From Undaria pinnatifida (Eukaryota; Sar; Phaeophyceae; Laminariales; Alariaceae), in the NCBI GenBank assembly GCA_012845835.1, contig JABAKD010000023.1, forward strand, positions 9,279,840 to 9,343,839: a stretch of DNA of 64,000 nt, in the 5' to 3' direction. The translations under genes were made by a program, and so were the position numbers. This document shows, in pieces, positions 1 to 8,957 of this stretch (its first letter is position 1; every line of letters begins with the position of its first letter). The notes below the pieces were generated by a model that was not told the origin of the DNA, ran no database searches, and saw only the letters and a list, made by a program, of their open reading frames with translations.

Positions 1-345
1 CCCGGAAGTTCTGTAACTTCTGTACGCCCGTGCCACAATACCCGGAAGTTCTGGAAGTCTGTAAAACTTTCATACCCGAGCACGAAACTTCTGGAAGTGC
101 TGTAAGAATTTCATACCCGTACGCGGAACTTATGTGAGTTCTGTAAGACCCGAGTCACAATCCCTGGGGTACGGCTACATAATGTTTTGTACCCGCCCGG
201 ACCTTCTGAGAGTTCTGTATGCCTGTGCCACAATACCCGAAACTTCTGGGAGTTCTGTAAGACGCCAATACCCTTACCTGGAATCCGCAAACCCTACAGA
301 ACATAAACGTGGATTGTTCTGCAGAACTTACAGAAGTTTTTGGTA
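1..345 (+). repeat. ~45 bp palindromic minisatellite, higher-order array
   Basis: The units share the core ACTTCTGGAAGTTCTGTA and a linker rich in CCCGTACCCGG. The core contains the inverted repeat GAACTTC-TG-GAAGTTC. Linkers come in types: one ending TTTCATACCCGTACCCGGA, one ending CGTGCCACAATACCCGGA, and a longer one containing GGGTACGGGTA and ATGTTTTGTACCCG. The same types recur in the same kind of order at 56350-56745 and 57400-57960, and inverted at 50035-50390 and 56048-56345. Confidence 0.85.
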
Positions 346-351
346 GGGTAC

Positions 352-1500
352 CCGTAATGATGCGAAGGTTGGCACCGGGGTGCGATCGATATTTAAATGT
401 TTCTACGTTGTGTTTTTTATCGCACCCCGGTGCTATCTCTCCGATGGGTGCCAACCTTCCGATGGGGGTGCGGAAATACAATGAAATCATGCCGTTCTTC
501 AATTTTGGCGCACCCCCGGTGCGATCTCTCCGATGGGTGCGCTGCTGAATCGAAATACACCGCGCCGTACTGGGGCAACGGTGCTGCTGCGTACATGCAC
601 CCCGGTGCGATCTCTCCGATGGGTGCGATACCGAGTACCACAGCAGCTGGATACCGTACCCACCCTGTTGCAGATGTAGGGCACAGTAAACACAGCAGTT
701 ACCACACACCTTACATCTCCCACAACGGTGTGCCGGCGTATTGATAATCGATCAGGTAAAATATGGTATACCGGTAATACGGCACAATACCCCGAAAAAC
801 GCGGCGGCATTCCGCTGAGATGCGCAGCGTCTACACAAACCCACGGCATCCTGACCACCCCCTGCAGCATCATGTCAGAGGGTGCACGCAGCGAGACTGC
901 CTTTTCACAGGCCAATGAGAGTGCTGCTGCTGCTGCTCCTGCTGCGGCTGCCGACCCTTTGGCAGCAGGAGAGGCCATCGACGAGATGCTGGCAGCAAAT
1001 GATGTCCACCGATGAACCACTCGATTTCCTCTGTAGCTCCTGTCTGCCTCGGTTGCACAAGGTAGGTATTGCAATATCGTACCACGAGCTGGTTCTGTGA
1101 TTTGTGAGGTGTACCGGTAGGCGGCATGTACCGGATGATGTGTGCTGTGTGCTTGGTTGAGAGCATACAAATTAAACGACTCAAAGCTTCCTAAAACGAC
1201 TTGACCGAAGCTGCGTTGGTAAAGTACGTTTGAGAGGAGTGGCGCACTGGTGATACATCATCGGAGTATGAAATAATGAGAATATTACCTACCACAGACC
1301 CGCTGCGGTGGCCCTCAATTTCTATTCATGTCGGAGAGATCGCACCCTGTCGGGGAGATCGCGCTCGGGTGCGATCTCTCCGATGGGGGTGCGAAAACAC
1401 GATGAAATGTTTTTACGTTGTGTTTTTTATCACACACCCAGGTGCTATCTCTCCGATGGGTGTCAACCTTCGATGGGTGCCAACCTTCCCATGGTTACGG
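352..1500. mobile_element. Terminal-inverted-repeat DNA element with repeated subterminal motif (non-autonomous)
   Basis: The left end, CCGTAATGATGCGAAGGTTG and onward, and the reverse complement of the right end, CCGTAACCATGGGAAGGTTG and onward, match at about 22 of 25 positions. The whole element is absent from the homologous site in the right duplication copy, which reads straight through near 57960. Inside both ends is an iterated motif, GGTGCGATCTCTCCGATGGG, near 430, 518, 602, 1371 and 1441, with inverted versions near 1330. A ~55 bp segment with the core TACGTTGTGTTTTTTATC is directly repeated at about 395 and 1410. No transposase frame is visible. The target-site duplication is not clear: at most one base remains. 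Confidence 0.75.
872..1015 (+). CDS. Short acidic/alanine-rich ORF inside the 352-1500 element, unknown
   Basis: This 47-residue frame from an ATG runs MSEGARSETAFSQANES, then an alanine-rich stretch, then GEAIDEMLAANDVHR and a TGA. Its composition (alanine, glutamate, aspartate, with a predicted amphipathic helix at the end) looks more protein-like than its surroundings, in contrast to the simple-repeat frames nearby. It could be an N-terminal exon of a host gene captured by the element, or chance. GT dinucleotides after the last codons allow splicing, but no partner exon was found. No homologue is recognised. Confidence 0.2.
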   Translation: MSEGARSETAFSQANESAAAAAPAAAADPLAAGEAIDEMLAANDVHR

Positions 1501-1565
1501 CAATACCCGGGGTTAATACCTCGGGTATGGTTTGTGCGTACCCTACAGAACATAACCTTGGAATT

Positions 1566-1650
1566 CGTAAATCAAAACTCAGCTTTGCAAGCTGCCTGTG
1601 ATACTTCCGATATCGCGCGTGTTACGGGGTGTGTATAACCTCGTGAAGAA
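1566..1650 (-). repeat. Diverged 3'-end fragment of the C/G-tract retroposon family
   Basis: The sequence with AACTCAGCTTTGCAAGCTG, then TGATACTTCCGATATCGCGC, then the CGGGGTGTGTATAACCTCG region parallels the family's conserved 3' module. That module has AACTCATCTTTGCAAGCTG, then TGATACTCCGATCGCGCG, then CGGGTTGTGTGTCCTCATTA. The equivalent at 58030-58145 carries an extra ~23 bp tandem duplication of the TGATACTTCCGATATCGCG portion. Confidence 0.6.
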
Positions 1651-1656
1651 TACTTT

Positions 1657-1930
1657 AGTACCAGCAGTACCAGTAGCAGTAGTAGTAGCAGTAGCAGTAG
1701 CAGTAGAAGTAGCAGTAATAGTTATAATAGTAGCAGTAGCAGTAGCATTGTAGCGGCAAAAATAGTAGCAGTAGCAGTGATAGCGGTATTAATAGTAGTA
1801 ATAGTGGCAGCAGCAGCACTAGTAGCAGCAGTAGCAGCAGTAGCAGCAGTAACAGCAGTAGCTGTAGCAGTAGTAGTAACAGTAGGATAGATGACAGCGG
1901 TAATGGTTGTTGTTGCTGTTGCTGCAACCA
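1657..1930 (+). repeat. AGT/AGC trinucleotide microsatellite
   Basis: This is imperfect (AGTAGC)n with point changes, flanked by CCAGCAGTACCAG on the left and CTGTTGCTGCAACC on the right. It gives polyserine, polyleucine and poly-Thr/Ala frames by translation. The frames differ between the two duplication copies, so they are not treated as coding. Confidence 0.85.
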
Positions 1931-4424
1931 AGATAAGAGCTCGCGAGGCATTAGAGCTGTCATGACGGTATGTCCCGCAACCTTACACCTGCTATGCACT
2001 AAGCCATACATATATATCCAGTTAACAGCAATGGGTCACGAAACAAGAGCCGCTGTTCCGGCTCGTCACGGGTTGCTCATAAACGGGGGTACCCACTGCA
2101 CACGCACAGTCGCTTGGAAAAGCACCCCCCAGCTCGAAACGTGGAGACCCTTCGTCGGCAGCTAAGCACACCTTTACGATACGATACGATACCGCTACCT
2201 GTAGACTACAGCGGTAGTACTCCTGTAGTTACTAGTATTAGGAGTTGGACAATGTGATCTGTCACTCACTGCTGTGTGTTCTTTATGGCGTTCCGTGTTG
2301 AAGATTATAAGCGAGCAGTTCCCCCAGTGTGCCAAGATCCGCGAGGAAGGAGAGCGGGAGGAAGGAAGAGCGGATTGATTGCTCCATTTCGGAGGCGCCT
2401 CGGTATGGAATGACGAAGACGACGCAATAGCAGTGGTAGTACCAGACGAGGGTATAGAGGAAGGAACGAGAAATCATGATACAAGGTTTCTGCGCTAACG
2501 CGCAACGCTAAGTCAAAGCGATTCCAAGACCATTGGACCACGGAGGGTCGGTCGAAGCGAAGATACTATTTGGTCGTGATATTAGCGCCAAACTAGTACC
2601 TGATACGTACGAAAGTACTTAATAGGGCTGACGGCTGGCGCCGGAACGAATATCAAAACAGAAAGCCACGTCTACACCTCGTATCCTACATCTGATATCA
2701 GCGTTATCAATGCATTTCCGTCCGATCTACAGCAGCCCTGTCCCCCGTAGATAGTAGCCGTTTAGAAAATTAGCCTTGAAGAACTCTAGATTAAAGACAA
2801 TAGAAGTTAATACTACCCTATTAATCAACAAGGTGCCGGCATGTGTCACTAGAAAAACCACCCTATAACGGCAACTAGCACTGCTCATTTACTGCCTCCC
2901 ATGGTTGTTTCGAATGGTCCCCGAGGGGCATGCAGGGCTGTCGGCGTTGCGAAGCGTTTTTTTCAGCATGTTTTCCGGTGTCTTTAAGCATGTCTCCTCT
3001 GGCTCGCTGCGTAGACATAAGGTCGACATTACTCTAAAGGAGCGCTATAGAGCAGGCAGGCGGTGAAGGGCGGTGAACGATGTGGGGTGTCCTGCGTGGA
3101 CCATCACCGCCATCACCTACACATTCTCGCCCACGTATGATGGCCTTGATGTGACTATGAAATCTATGATGGCCTTTACCTGACCGTGGATTCTACCATC
3201 ACCTGGTTGCACCCCAACCATGACATGGTTTAACGTCGAATTCATAGACTATCTATCTATGGAGAGGGCAATCCTTAACATTAGCCCACCCTGAATAGCC
3301 GTAGATTCAGGTCGCATGACAATCAAAGGATGTCAACAAAACACTCAGAATTTGGAAAGGAAATCGAAGATGCGGTTGATGGAAACCAACGAAAATGAGG
3401 CCATAGATTGGCCCGCACGTCATAACGAGATTAATATGCCTCATGTCAATATATACAATACTGTGATCGAGCTCACAACCGTGAGAGCTCGAGGTCGGGT
3501 AGTATACCAGTAGCAATCGACCTACGGAAACTCATAGGACGAAGCCACTAAGCGCAAGGATGCGGGGCCTGCCAAAGGCCAAAACTCTTGCCTTCTGAAG
3601 ACGAGAGTGGTGATGTGGGATTTTCACAATGACAGTTACACATCAGGTTTGTGACGGTGCGGGCGATTGGCCTATCATGGGATACATAGTACTTGGCTGG
3701 CATATTGATGGTAGGCTGTGAGCAGCTATCTGTGCACGAGCGACGCGTGCTACGGTGGAGGTAGCACTTTTTAGGTATTGTTTTTTGCATGACGGGGCTT
3801 CTTAACTCAAATCGTCGGAAATATGCCATTGTTTTGCATTATTTTCAATATTTACCTATAGGCCATGGGATTCTTCATCTGGTAGCAATTCTTGTTTTTC
3901 TATCGTATCAGGATTTGGGTGAGGTCTTATGCTCCCAAAAAAAAGAACCCCAGAAAAAAATGGTGCACCTCTATCGAAGAACGCATCGAGCTCAATTCTC
4001 TACTCGCCTCTACCCTGTTGGGACGTGTGGGAGACAAATACAATGACTTTAAACCTACCCGCTTGGAACTATCAAACACTATAGAGTAAACGAATTCGGT
4101 CTAGCCTCATCAGGGATCTAAGGGTAAGCAGTTGAAACAGGATCATGCTCTGGAAAAAGATAAAAGAACGAAACCGCAGGCGATTGAAGGCAGCATGGCA
4201 AATCTCACAGAGAGCTTGGTGGTAAGGAGCATATTTCTGGATCCAGCCTTTCTGGAGGCCAGCGGAGGTGAGCAGCAAGGCATAAGGAGGAATTCAGTGG
4301 GGAGAAGGAGATAGCCACGGCTGGCATGGCAGGGAGAAATGCTGTAACACCACCTTCGGAATTCTTCGAGGTGGAAGAGAGAGCAGGGAGGGCAGTCTGA
4401 TAGGCGAGTCGTCTTCTGACGCGC

Positions 4425-4541
4425 ATGGAAGAAGGAGCCGCGTATACGGAGGTGAAGGATCTCGGAGATGATGTTGTGGTGGCGACGTGTGCATTCTCCC
4501 TGGGGGGTGGTTTGGTACGGCAAAGTTGGGCGCTGTATTAG
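4425..4541 (+). CDS. Conserved 38-residue frame in the duplication, unknown (possible exon remnant)
   Basis: The frame begins MEEGAAYTEVKDLGDDVVVA and ends GGLVRQSWALY before TAG. The right copy (61265-61381) keeps the full frame with three substitutions (Glu to Asp, Ala to Val, Gln to Lys). The sequence looks protein-like, but the other strand is also open over a long distance in both copies. Upstream, another short frame ends TPPSEFFEVEERAGRAV and a stop. These could be decayed exons of one gene. No family is recognised. Confidence 0.2.
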   Translation: MEEGAAYTEVKDLGDDVVVATCAFSLGGGLVRQSWALY

Positions 4542-4993
4542 CAGCGTGCTTCCTGCTGCTGGTGACGGGGGTAGGAAACGGACGTGGAGTAATCGTGAGC
4601 TATCTGCAGCAGTACCAAATAACGATGGGGATTCATTCAGGCTGCAATTCGACCGGCACAGCCGCACGCACTTTATAATAAGCAGCAGCAACATCAGCAG
4701 CGGAGTCATGGAGCGAGCAGATCTTAGCGGTTTGTCAGCCAGATATTTTTCCATGGCCCGGCAACATCGCGTGACGGAGGGGATAGGTCTGATCTTCATG
4801 ATGGGATTCCGCAAAAATGAATTTCGACCTTATTTTACGATGGATACCCCTGTCCATCGATACATTGTCTTTGGCCTGATTTTGGTGTACTTTCATTTGC
4901 AGCAAGGGTGGAGACTCGCAGATAGCAAACGACCGATCATTTATCTGCGGCAAGAGTGGAGACCCACATGCAGTAGACGATATATATTCCGAG

Positions 4994-5193
4994 TTTCCGC
5001 GCACAGACTGACTAAAATCATCCTGTTGACCCTGATAGCTACACTGAAGTTGTAAGGGGAGTCGCCGACCTATATCCTTAATGAGGACACACAACTCGTA
5101 ATGCGCGCGATCGGAGTATCACACACAGCTTGCAAAGATGAGTTTCGACGAAATCTTCGATCTCACAGCTGGAGTGTATTTTCATTTTTTATA
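4994..5193 (+). mobile_element. 5'-truncated retroposon insertion (C/G-tract family), with target-site duplication
   Basis: The 200 bp insert starts TTTCCGCGCACAGACTG and ends GGAGTGTATTTTCATTTTTT plus ATA. It is bracketed by perfect 10 bp direct repeats ATATTCCGAG at 4984-4993 and 5194-5203. The paralogous site at 61825-61834 has a single ATATTCCGAG and no insert. Longer members of the family, for example 7690-8957, continue upstream of TTTCCGCGC into C-tract modules. This copy therefore looks 5'-truncated, as expected from target-primed reverse transcription. It has no coding capacity. Confidence 0.88.
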
Positions 5194-5846
5194 ATATTCC
5201 GAGATTCGTTCTGGGTGGTAAAAACGTGGCCTTTTTCGCCCAACACTTGTGAAGTAGTCAAGAACTGTCTTTGCAAATCCGAGAAACTTGTTGTGTGTTT
5301 CTGATGTAGACTGGGCCAGAAGGGGCCTGGTGGAGCTGGTATACATACGTTGAGCATGCGAAGAAATGGGTACGTAGGTGCACCTTGAGAGCTGTACTGC
5401 TGATGATGTATGGTATTATTGGTGACACTTATTGTAGTGTATTTTGCGGGTACCTTTTGTTTTTAGCAGCAGTCTTCTGATTGATTGCAAACTAATGGAA
5501 GGTGAGCATACTCATTATTGTTTGGTTGTTCTCCCAACCGCAGTGTCATTTTGCGAATACTTGTTCGCAACATGGGATTGAAACACGGAACGTTTTTGCG
5601 ATGAAAGAACATGTTTCGGGGCTGGAAGGGTTTAGGCTGTTCGTGTCGGCAGTGGCGGCATATTATTGTTTTTATATTGAATTATTTGGAGCTATGGGAC
5701 AAGAGCCAAAAATAGAGTATTTTCGGTTTTATGGTGGTTTTCAAGCGACTAGTATTTCTGGTATTATGCGCTATATATAAAATACGATTCAGCCATGCGA
5801 AGGAGGATGTATGCTATCTCGCTTTACCGTCACGATCTGTGTATCT

Positions 5847-5954
5847 ATGGCGGGAGTAGAGGGCAAAAGGAGACTTTTGTCCGGTGGAACGAGTTTCCTC
5901 GCGATCTCTGGCATTGTTATCTTTTGCCTTGGACTATACCTGGTGCTATTTTGA
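5847..5954 (+). CDS. 35-residue ORF with one predicted membrane helix, unknown
   Basis: This ATG-to-TGA frame, too short for ordinary ORF cut-offs, begins MAGVEGKRRLLSGG and continues with the hydrophobic stretch FLAISGIVIFCLGLYLVLF, a plausible single transmembrane helix. The right copy (62518-62625) keeps frame and length with one residue change (Leu to Pro at residue 11) and one synonymous change. A longer upstream frame (5502-5780) is also kept in both copies but has no conserved ATG. It could be an exon of a small membrane protein or chance. The function is unknown. Confidence 0.25.
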   Translation: MAGVEGKRRLLSGGTSFLAISGIVIFCLGLYLVLF

Positions 5955-6243
5955 CGCGGCTAATGTAATCTCATCTACAATTGCGATAGACTAGTTGTAA
6001 GTGGGGGTATGGAAGCGGTTTTCACTCATGACGATGAGTTTTTTCCTCTTGCCATTTTTATTGTTTTAGGTGATGGAGTTGAGTCCGTTGTTGATTCGTC
6101 ACTGTCTTGTGAGCAACCCGGGACGACGGTGTTGATTTGCAATTGTCAGCGTGACAGTTACGTTTTAGTTTTGTACCGGTCCGAGCTATTGGCCTACTAT
6201 GGGATACCTTGCACCTGGCTGGCATAATGATGGCAGACTGTGC

Positions 6244-6590
6244 GCTCTCACGCATGAACTCATTTCTCCACTTGCCTCTACCTTGTTGGGATGTTTGGGG
6301 GACTAATACAATGAGTTGAAACCTACCCCGCTTAGAGCTATGAACATAGAGCACCAGAAAGACCGGAGGAAGTCGCGCAAACACAAGATTGACAGGTCAT
6401 GCCGACGACGCCATGTGTCTCACGCATGAGCTCATTTGTCCACTTGCCTCTACCTTGTTGGGATGTTTGGGGGACTAATACGATGAGTTACCCCGCTTAG
6501 AGCTAACGAACATAGAGCACCAGAAAGACCGGAGGAAGTCGCGCAAACACAAGATTGACAGGTCATGCGGACGACGCCATGTGTCAAGTG
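6244..6590 (+). repeat. ~173 bp tandem duplication
   Basis: The block beginning TCTCACGCATGAACTCATT and ending near GACGACGCCATGTG occurs twice, at about 6244-6416 and 6417-6590. A related single module sits at 3987-4085. The right copy shows the same tandem pair at about 62920-63090 and 63090-63260. Confidence 0.75.
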
Positions 6591-7326
6591 GTTCCCGAGG
6601 GAGATGCAGGATTGTCGGTGTTGGAAAGAGTTCTCCTCGTAAATTCTGTTGCGTTTATTCATCCCTTCTTTGGCTCGTTGGCTAGACACTAAACCGACAT
6701 TACCCTGAAGAAACGGTATAGGGCAGGCAGGCAGCGCAGAGCAGTGAACGATGTCGGGTGTCCTGCCTGGACCATCACCGTCACTTACATTTTCGCTCAT
6801 CCATGATGACCTTCATGTGACTGCGACATCTACTCTCCGGCCCAACCATAACATGGTTTAACGTCGAATCTGCAGACTATCCCTCTAAGTAGGGCACTTG
6901 ATATCAACAGTTGTTCCCAGAGCTGGCCAAGCGATTACCCTGGCGATTTCTTGTTCTGCCCGCACGACCGAACCTGCACCACAGGGACCACTACATTATT
7001 ATAAAGTACTACTACTATTGCTCGGTATGTGTTGTATCGTATAATACCTATACTGCGTCGGGTATAACAACTGCGCACGTGTTCCGGCGCGCAGACGTTG
7101 TGGTTGTCGGTGGTGCTCTCTGGTGAGGAGCTCGTTGTACTACTGTTGGGACTAATCAAAACTGTTTTTGATAAAAGCGAAAATTTGAGACAAACTACCC
7201 CAAAGCGCAGATAGATAGGTGTTGTTATCAGTTGCTCTCTCCGTTGTGGTGGTCGCCGCAACACTGAAGATGGTGGAATTGGTTTACTACTGTAGCACTA
7301 CTACTTCATGTACCACCACGACTGGT

Positions 7327-7689
7327 CATTTCCGGATGGCCACGCGATGCCTTTCCTACCCGGCACGGCACGGCACGGCAAGGCGCGGCACTGCACGGCG
7401 CTGTGCTGCTGAGCTAGCGCTGCGTCGCGCTGCTAGGCGGAGCTGAGCTGATGATGCGCCAAGCTGAGATCATCAGCTGGGACCTGTTATACAAGTTTCG
7501 TGTAACTACAAAAAATATGTAGAAGGAAAAAATCAAGGAGCACATGTGGACCGTGCCGCAAGTAATAGAAGGAGGCCTTATCCAATGGGGGGTCCTGGGA
7601 GCGCAGAGATGCCCCAACCGAACCCTCTCAGGAAAAAAAATGAAATAAATGGTTTAATAAAATGTATGCGCACACATACATAAATCGCG
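7327..7689. other. No gene seen; short CGGCA-type simple repeat
   Basis: About 7357-7440 is a GC-rich degenerate run of CGGCA and GCTGCG motifs. Nothing else is recognised before the C-tract element starts at about 7690. Confidence 0.5.
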
Positions 7690-8957
7690 CATATTTTGAA
7701 ATGCTCCTCCCCCCCCCCCCACCCCCCGATCCCTCTTGTTCAAACGCTCCACCTGATATCAAAATCTACCAGAGTATTAAACACTACCAGCCAGCTGATA
7801 TCATCTCATTATCCCTCTAGCCATCCATGCCGTAGCTCCAACTCATCTCCGCCTTCCGCCCCTCCCACCCCCTTTTGTTCTCCGCCCAGTTCGTTCAAAC
7901 GCCCCACTTACAATCGAAATAGGCCAGAGCAATAAACACTTCTAAGCAATTTATATCACGTCATTATCTTAGCCATCCATGACGTAGCTTTCATTCATCC
8001 CCCCTCCCCCCCTCCAACGCCCCCTCCTTCCCCGCACCCCGCATGATCGCCTAGACCCAGCACCGCGCGTATAGCAAGCCCCTACGACATATATGATTAA
8101 TACGCGCGATCGAAGGATCACACACAATGTTGCGAAGATCAGTGTCGACCAAATCCTTGATCTCATATCTGGAGTGTATTGTAATATTACACGTGACCTA
8201 AACTTCTTTAAAACCCTCCCCCCTTTCTACTTTTTTCTTTTTCTTTTTTCCTCACTTTCTCTTGCTACACGCCCCACCAAATATCGAAATCCGCCAGAGT
8301 AATAAACACTTCCACGCCCTGGATATCGCCTTGTTATCGTTTTAGAGCCGTCCATGCCGCTGCTGGAATTCCCACCCACCCCCGCCCCCAACGCCCCCTC
8401 CTTCCTCACCATCCGCACCTTCGCCTAGACCTAGCACCGCGCGTATAGCAAACCCCTACATCTATGCGACCTAAAGCCCTCCCCCCCCGCCCCCCGCCCC
8501 CCCCCGCCACATTCTCCCCCCCCTCCCCCACAAGAAGGATTTATAGTTTCCACGCACCAATTGACCTGCCCCACCCGTCCCCTGCCCCCCCCCGCCCCCC
8601 CCTCTCGCCCCCTTTTGATCTAAATCAGGCCCCCACGTCCTTAAAAACTCCGCCATCCCCTCACCGGCTGTTCGACTTACAGTATTCACTTGATAAACTT
8701 ATGCAGTTCCCTCCACAGCTGTCAGATTTTGTCCCCCTCAGAAACGGATTTTATAGTTTTCGCGCACAGACTGCCTAACATCACCCTGTTGACCCTGATA
8801 GCTACAGTGCACTGTAGTTGCAAGGGGAGACGCCGACCTATATCCTTAATGAGGACACACAACCCGTAATACGCGCGATCGGAGTATCACACACAGCTTG
8901 CAAAGATGGGTTTGGACAACATATTTGATCTCACAGCTGGATGGAGTGTATTTTAAT
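7690..8957 (+). mobile_element. Long C/G-tract retroposon-like element, forward orientation
   Basis: In order it holds C-tract modules, a first copy of the 3' module with GATCTCATATCTGGAGTGTA (near 8160), further C-tract modules each ending in a TATAGTTTCC- or TATAGTTTTCGCGC-like motif, and then the full 200 bp 3' core. The core runs from CGCGCACAGACTG (8761) to GGAGTGTATTTTAATCG (8945-8960). It has no coding frames other than proline-rich translations of the C tracts. On the opposite strand the runs are G tracts able to form quadruplexes. Confidence 0.7.

Larger units (their letters stand above)
1..7326 (+). repeat. Left copy of a ~7 kb direct segmental duplication
   Basis: Position 1 aligns with about 57577 and position 7326 with 64000, in the same orientation, with high identity over almost the whole length. 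Examples are the blocks at 2261-3300, 3307-4980 and 5204-7326. The differences are discrete insertions: 352-1500 and 4994-5203 occur only here, and 59526-59790 only in the other copy. The right copy also carries short tandem slips near 59046 and 62510. The segment has no convincing large gene. It contains related internal modules: 2990-3290 resembles 6660-6905, 3600-3740 resembles 6120-6240, and 3987-4080 resembles 6246-6345. It is therefore itself a composite repeat, possibly a large non-coding transposon, though no termini were recognised. Confidence 0.9.

Noticed and set aside
4143-4814. 223-residue minus-strand ORF, also open in the other duplication copy (60950-61654)
   Set aside because: Composition is unstructured (Ser, Arg, Leu, Cys), the start is not conserved in context, and the opposite strand carries more protein-like short frames. 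Conservation is explained by the recent duplication.
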